DNA of 20,350 bases from Beroe ovata (taxonomy: Eukaryota; Ctenophora; Nuda; Beroida; Beroidae). How positions within the stretch are numbered: position 1 is the stretch's first letter; each line of letters begins with the position of its first letter. Where the stretch lies: assembly GCA_946803715.1 (NCBI GenBank), contig CAMPET010000396.1:1-20350 (forward strand), read 5' to 3'. Positions 10,449 through 18,482 of this stretch are shown one piece after another. A program made the position numbers and the translations under genes. The notes beneath the pieces were generated by a model. That model searched no databases and was not told the DNA's origin. It was given only the letters and a program-made list of their open reading frames with translations.

Positions 10449-10530
10449 TGCGACATCATAACGCTTGATAAGTTAAAATAACAAGTTAACTGTAACCCTT
10501 GTGCTGTATATAGGGCCAGGGGTTTGCATC

Positions 10531-11828
10531 ATGGATACTTCAGACACGACAACAGCAACAGCACAACCATCTAGTTCAGAAATTGGTGATTTGACCACAG
10601 AGGTAAATGTGTATCTGTGTGTGTGTGCGTGTGTGCGTGTCTGTGTTCGTGTGTGTCTGTGTGTCTGTGTAGACATCTTCAGACCTGTTCAATCATATAG
10701 GTGATTATTCAGGCGTGTTTTCCTATAAAAGATTAACATCCCGAATCCCAGGAGGAGAGCAAGACGGAGAAGGACAACACAGGGACAGAAGAGGACGCTG
10801 GAGGGACAGAAGAGGACGCTGGAGGGACAGAAGAGGACGCTGGAGGGACAGAAGGGGACGAGGACGATGATGAAGAAGAGGATATCGACATGTTGGAGAA
10901 GGAATTGCTGGAGATGGAGGAGGGAGGGGAGGAGGGCGGAGATGAGATGTCAGATGAGGAGGGGACGGAGGGGACTGAGGGGCCTCCAGATGCAACCGGT
11001 GCGTGTTTATAGTAACTGCCGCCTCGTTTGTCCCTCGATCGGGACCAAGTTTGACCCACATTCTCTCAATCCCTCTCTTAATAAGGGCCGCGTAGTCGTG
11101 CTACTCACGTACATTGAACACTCATACTTGAAATAGAGTTATGTACCTACTGCTGGCGCAGGTGATCCGAGTGCTAAGAAATCGCGGAAACGGAAGAACA
11201 TCCGGAAGATGCTGAGCGATGACGAGCTCGCTGAGGAGACGCGACTAGAGCAGGAGCGAGAGCTGGAGAGGATCAGGTGGTTGCGTGAACTCCACGAGAA
11301 GAGTCAGCTTGTGGAGGAGAGGAGGAAATCCCATGATCGGAAGAAGAGTGGAGACTCCTCTAAACCTGTCATGATACTCGTTGACGACAGTGATAATGAC
11401 ACTGCTGCTCCCGATAGGAAGTGAGTGTTGTCATGGTGACAGAACTATTGAAGTGATGAAGTGATCAGTATACGTTATACTCTTGGTCCTTGGACAGAAA
11501 CTAAACTTTTCTAATTCTTGCTCCCAGTAGGTATTCATTCCCAATATTCCAGACCTAACTATGTCCATGTAGGAAAGTGAAGAAAGCAGCACCGACAGTA
11601 ATCACACTGTCAAGTGACGAGAGTGAGCCGGACAATGACAAGCCCCTCACGGGTTACGATGACTCCACTGCGTTCGTGGGGGGAATGCACACAGACGACA
11701 GTAAGAATGTGTGTGACAGTCAGGGCAGGGTGCTGGTCAATGTGAACCATCCCCCTGAGGAGCCAGACATCTTCCTGACACCAAAACTCGCCAAAACTGT
11801 CAAGTCACACCAGGTATTGCTGTCACAG

Positions 11829-11861
<33 letters not shown>

Positions 11862-14800
11862 NCACAGGACCCCTCTCTCCCCCTCCCCCACTCACCTCTC
11901 TCCCTCAGTTTTGTGGACTGCTGCCTGAGGAACACCCCCGCGCAGTGTGTGCTGATAGTGGTCCCTGTAAACGTTCTACAGAACTGGATTAACGAGTTTG
12001 ACATGTGGGTGCCCGGCGAGTGTGCCGAACCCGACTCCTCACGGAGCTATCCTATCTACGTGATCAACGATCTTCTCAAGACGTTCGAGGCGAGGGCCAC
12101 CCTGATTAAAGAGTGGCATAGCACTGGCGGCTGCATGATCCTCGGGTTCGTATTGTAGCCATAGCTACATTGTAGTAGCATCAGTACAATGTATAGTAGT
12201 ACCAGTACATTGTACTAGCATCAGTACCTACAATGTATAGTAGTACCAGTACATTGTAGTAGCACCAGTACATTGTAGTAGCATCGGTACATTGTACTAG
12301 CACCAGTACAATGTATAGTAGTACCAGTACATTGTAGTAGCACCAGTACATTGTACTAGCACCAGTGCATTGTAGTGGTACTAGNACACAATATACACAG
12401 TGTACAATATACACAGCGTACACAGTGCACTAGGAAACTATAATTGCTGTTCCCAATACCTATTGTAACTTCTCTCTCACACACACACACACACAGATTG
12501 GCGGAATAAGATTCCTCTATGACAATATCATAGAGTCGGTATCGAGGTTCAATGCCAGCCCCGGCTTTGGTTGTATACTGGCTCATACCATGGGACTGGG
12601 GAAAACACTACAAACCATCAGGTTAGAGGTCAAAATTATGTCTCTACACGCACATACACAATCACACACCACACAGGACCCCTCTCTCCCCCTCCCCCAC
12701 TCACCTCTCTCCCTCAGTTTTGTGGACTGCTGCCTGAGGAACACCCCCGCGCAGTGTGTGCTGATAGTGGTCCCTGTAAACGTTCTACAGAACTGGATTA
12801 ACGAGTTTGACATGTGGGTGCCCGGCGAGTGTGCCGAACCCGACTCCTCACGGAGCTATCCTATCTACGTGATCAACGATCTTCTCAAGACGTTCGAGGC
12901 GAGGGCCACCCTGATTAAAGAGTGGCATAGCACTGGCGGCTGCATGATCCTCGGGTTAGTATTGTAGCCACAGCTACATTGTAGTAGCATCAGTACATTG
13001 TAGTAGCACCAGTACATTGTATAGTAGTACCAGTACATTGTATAGTGGCACCAGTACATCCCTCCCTCCTAACCCCCTCCCTCTCAGCTATGAGATGTTC
13101 CGGTTGCTGGCACTCACGGAGCCCTCGTATGCGGTGTCCAGGAAGCTGTGTAAGAAGAGACGGAAACGGGGTGCAGTGGTCAAGGAAGTGTGTGACATTG
13201 ATGAGGAGGAATTCTACATGGACCTTCTCAAAGGTAACCGTGACGTCATTTTCATGATAGTGACCTAAATAGATAGTGGTGAAGAGCAACAAATGTTTGT
13301 ATAACGTGACAAATGACAACTTATGCAAAAGTGACTATAATGCAAAAGTGACATCATTAACATGATCAATGATATCGTGCAGCTTTTGTTCCTGCTTGTA
13401 TCGGTAGAGTACGCGTACGTGCGATGCTAAATTTTCAGCAAGACTATTTAATGAGATCATGACCAAGTACTGAGAACACTCCCTAAACAGCAGATGGAGA
13501 ATCATATTTCATGTCAATAAAAATAACTGGTTTTTAATTGAAATAAAGCTATCACTCTTTCTGAAACGAAATGATAAACACACATTTTGAATCCTTATCT
13601 GTGTAAACAATACTGAACACAGCTGCCTTTCATACGGTCTCTAAATCTGTGCAGATGAAGGACTTGGCCGGAAGGACTGACCATGTCGGAATACGCAATC
13701 TGAACTTGTTTTCAAACCTCACCGCCAGTGACATAGATAACGCGATGCTGATTATCACGCGTTACACTCGGTCACGCGTTACTCTCTGTCACGTGTGTTA
13801 AAACGCATGGTTCATATGATTCCCACCTCGAGATCAACTGGTTTCCCGGTGTCCGGGTTGTTACTCGCACTCCTCTTCACTTGACTCTCCTTTTTCCGCT
13901 TGCTCCCCGCCCTGAGTTCTGGGTTGTAGAGAGGGTGAGTGAAGATGGAGATATCCTCATCTGCCGCCACCCTGCACTTGTCATTCTCCAGCTGGAGGAA
14001 ATAGTTGAACCTTGACACGATGATGGGCACGGGCAGTGCCACGAATATGATGCCCGTTATGGCACACAATGCCCCGCTCAGCATGCCCACTATAGTTTTG
14101 GGCACCTCATCGCCGTATCCCACGCTGGTTATGGTGACTATCGCCCACCAGAAGGACCCGATCACACTCTTGAAATCGGTGCAGTCGGGCAGTCCCTCCT
14201 GCTCCTCCTTAGTCTTGTTCTCGTAGAGGGGGCAGTTCTTGAGGAGGCTGACCTCGGAGAAGTAGCCGATAGTGGCGAAAAACAAGACAGCCACGAACAG
14301 GAACACAAACAACACCAATATCTCGCTGACAGAGTGGCGGAGCGCAAGTCCCAGAGCGATCAGTCCTCTGAAGTGTTTGGACAACTTGAATATACGGAAT
14401 ATCTTGGTGAATCTGATGATGCGGACAACCAGCAACACCTGTGCGTTGCTGTTCACCATCAACTCCAGGTAGAATGGGATGATTGATAGCAGGTCTACCC
14501 AGTTGAGGATGTTTTTACAAAAGTCCAGTTTCTTGGGACAGACACAGAATCTACTAAGTAATTCCCCCGTGAACCAAATCACACAAACTGTCTCCAGTAG
14601 GAAAAACGCTGTCTCGTATCCCCCATTCCAATCCGGTATATTCCTGTTTCCTGTCTTCTGCATATCCGAGAATTTGGGCAGAGATCTCACACAGATTAGA
14701 GCTATCGCAGTCAGGATGCAGCCCAGGTCAAAGAACGCGATGCTCTTCGCCACTTGGGATGAGTTTGGGTCCTCCAGCGCTTGCCACACCTTCTCCTTCA

Positions 14801-16318
14801 TTGTATCAGCTGTGGACGGCCGGCGCACGTAGAATGGTTGTTCCAGTTTGTTGATAATCCTGGCTCCGAGTTGGTAAAAGCGGGCCTCCTCCAAGAACAC
14901 CAGGGGGTGAATGGTGGTGGGGAGGGATAGGAGACCCCCACTCTGGTAGTAAGCGAGGATACTACTGAACGCAGAGCGGTGTCTGTCTAGGAAGTACATA
15001 TCGCACGACTTGTAGTAGTACTGCTCTATGCCCTCCCCGCCCAGTAGTGTACTGGGGAATCGCTTGAGGGTGCTCCGCCGTGTTTCGTACACCAGCCCAC
15101 CCACATTTATCTTCACTATGTCATCGAACGAGAACTCCTCTGGGTACGCACGGAGCACTCCGTCCACACGACGCTGATCGTCTATCACAAATGTAAATCC
15201 CTTCTCCTTGAGCAGGGTTTTCAGCTTTTTCCTCGGTTCCCCATCCTCCACTGACTCCTCCTCCTCATTCCTCGGCTCTGGCGGCGTCGCGGGCGGCTCA
15301 CTCTTCTTCTTGTACTCCGTGAGACGGAGATTCTTGAGGCGGCGTATCCGGTTCTTGAGGTGGTCCGTCACATCGGTCCGCCGGGAGGTGTCCGATTCGG
15401 TGTCCTCGTTTTCCTTGGCGAGTGAAGCTCGTAGCGAGAGCATCATCGGCAAGGGAGATTGTACTGCAAAACACAGAGAGTATACTCGGTGTGAGTGTCA
15501 CACACAGCGTAAAAACAGAGTTTTCAGAGAGAGAGAGAGACGGGCGGAATAAAAACGTCAACACTTATGTGATACTGCTGTAGTAAAACTGCTGATGCTG
15601 TGATGCGGCGGCAAACAGAGTGTCTCGGGGAGAGGGGGGTCTTTGTAACTTGATACAGCCGTGTGTGTGTGGGTGTTAGTACATCCTATAATGGTAGTTT
15701 TATTATGCTGGGGAATGACGGTAATCCCATTACATACACAGTTACAGGAGTATATACTGTGATTCGGAGAGACAGAGGCAAGCGTGTCACGTGACACGTA
15801 AATATACGAGTGTTAAAACCGATGTGAAATCAGTTCGCTAAACTGACATCAGTGATGTCAGTTCAACAAAACTCGATTTATCAAAATCATCTCATGCTTT
15901 CTCAGAGGCTATTGCTAGTAATGATAGAATGTTCAAGGGACTAGTCGGTTAGCAAGAGAAAACACTAGGGGTTAGAAACTATAGGTTATCTGGAAAATTG
16001 CAAAGCGTAAGAGAGATCTTATAGGAAAGATCAAAGACTAGCTGAATACCTATAGATTCGAGTATAACCTAATAAAGATGAATAATTGAATAAATATCAC
16101 AATAGAGATAGATAAGTGCCCTCACGTTCATTTGATTCTACGCTAACTATCGATGTCACTAGTTCAGTAATTAAACAGCAAGATTGGTGACGTTTTGACG
16201 TAGGAAACGTTATTAGCGTGAAATGAGAAATTGCATGCATAATATCTGAAAACAGAGCAGTCCGATTTTCATCCAGACACTGACGCACACTCATACACAG
16301 ACACAGACACAACACTAA

Positions 16319-16363
<45 letters not shown>

Positions 16364-16590
16364 NTAAATATCACAATAGAGATAGATAAGTGCCCTCGCA
16401 TTCATTTGATTCTACGCTAACTATCGATGTCACTAGTTCAGTAATTAAGCAGCAAGATTGGTGACGTTTTGACGTAGGAAACGTTATTAGCGTGAAATTG
16501 CATGCATAATATCTGAAAACAAAGCAGTCTGATTTTCATGCAGACACTGACGCACACTCATACACAGACACAGACACATACACAACACTA

Positions 16591-16642
<52 letters not shown>

Positions 16643-18424
16643 AGATTTTGGTATAGAGTANCTGTGTGTTTGTGTCTGTGTGTGTCTGTGTGTGTGTGTG
16701 TGTGTGTGTCTGTCTGCATCTACAACACTACAGTACGAGAATTTGGATTATTCTAAAAGAGTCGTGTATTATAATCGAGAGACTGGTCTAGTGAAATTGC
16801 TCACACTTGTCTGCCGCCGCAGACAACAACTGTTGTGTGGAGTGCGGCAAATGCTGCGCACACTTCACAGTGGAAATTGTGTGGAACCGGGGCTGCTAAA
16901 GAGAGATAACTTTGCAAAGTGGGAGCTCACGCAAAACCAAACTATAATTCCTGTGTTATATTGAGGAAGCGAACACACAAGTACACAGTGAAATAATGAC
17001 TGGGTTAACTTAGTTAACAAACACACTGCATATTAATTCTTCAAAGTGGTAGCACTAAATTCTTAGTCATGGGNCCCCCCCCCTGTTTCAGCCACCCAGC
17101 AGTCACTTCTCAATCCGGGGCCTGATGTCATCGTGTGTGACGAGGGACACAGGATCAAGAATGCCCATGCGTCCATCTCCAAAGCACTCAAGAAAGTGAG
17201 AACCAGGTACCTGCTACTGTGGTAACTCACCAACTCTCCACAGACTCTCAGACACAATTCTGACCCACAGCTCAGTCGTCTGAACTGTTGCTCATTAATT
17301 GTTCGCAACTTCTTGCTCAGAACAACATTTTCACTAACAACTCACCATTCCCCTTTCCTCACTAACTCCTCCACTACTCCTCATCAATTCCTCACTCCAA
17401 CTCACTACTCCACCCTCCCTAATCAGGAGAAGGATAGTACTCACAGGGTACCCGTTACAAAACAACCTGGAAGAGTACTGGTGTATGGTGGATTTTGTCA
17501 GACCCAATTTCCTGGGAACTAAGAATGAGTTTAACAACATGTTCGTTAGACCCATTGAGAACGGACAATGTGTCGATAGCACCCACAAGGTAACAGCTGT
17601 TTCTGTGATCGTGTTTTGTGTGCAAGTTTGTCCTTCATTTGAATGGACAACTTGCAAGTGTTTGCTAGATATTCGCGGTCTTGTGATGAATCTGTCAGAA
17701 ATTGTCTCGTACAAGTCTCTGTTTGTGTCTGTGTCTGTGTTTGTGTTTGTGTTTGCGTGTCCGTTTTTGCATTGTTGTTGGAGTGCTGTATACTATATGT
17801 GAATATCTATGTGAAGGTTGCACAACAAGGATATCTGCGGACAAAATGGAACTATGCGGGGGAGAAATGAAGTAACGATCTCTGTAACTTTAGAGTCTGA
17901 GTTAGGAAGCCTTATTTAAACACAGCGTTTTACCCGTGTAGCGAATGTGCAGTGCGTGCTCTATTCAAATATAACATCATTGCATGTTTAAATAGATGAC
18001 TAAGCAAAATGGTACAAAACGTTGTTTCGTGTGGTGAGCGACTGTGTTTGTGATGAGTTATCTGACACGATAATTGACATAGTGGTGACATTGGGTCAAT
18101 GACAGTGTGCTATTTTGACGAGACAAACCCATCCAGACAGTTGTAGAACAACACTTAAGAGTGAAAGTAGCAACATTGTTGCTAGGTTGCTGCAACAAGA
18201 GAATATCACTGAAACTTCGCTGTAAGAACAACACTAGCAAGAGTAATAATAATAATAAGCAACTATAGGGGTAAACAACAAACGGCGTGCTGCAAAACTA
18301 ACAATATATCAACGACACAGGTACTCACACATTATGTTGTACTGTCACCTAATTTACCTGTCTATCCCAACACTATTACACTGTGTGCAGCAGTAGAAGA
18401 GAGTGCCACACACAGACACACACA

Positions 18425-18482
<58 letters not shown>

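Noticed and set aside
10723-11061. Two long minus-strand ORFs opposite RAD54L2 exon 2
   Set aside because: They are Pro/Ser/Leu-rich mirror images of the GAG/GAC-rich acidic exon and its repeat. The plus strand has the conserved frame and splice sites.
12181-12423. Minus-strand ORF of Tyr/Val/Leu/Cys-rich repeats across 12385
   Set aside because: It is made of the CAGTACATTGTA minisatellite and crosses an N. It is not a protein-like composition.
13516-13546. Two AATAAA hexamers in RAD54L2 intron 7 as a premature poly(A) site
   Set aside because: AT-rich introns contain AATAAA by chance, no GU-rich downstream element stood out, and the coding frame clearly resumes at 17092.
16593-16964. 123-codon ORF beginning with Cys-Val repeats
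   Set aside because: It translates the TG microsatellite and crosses N at 16661. The following residues match no family I recognise.
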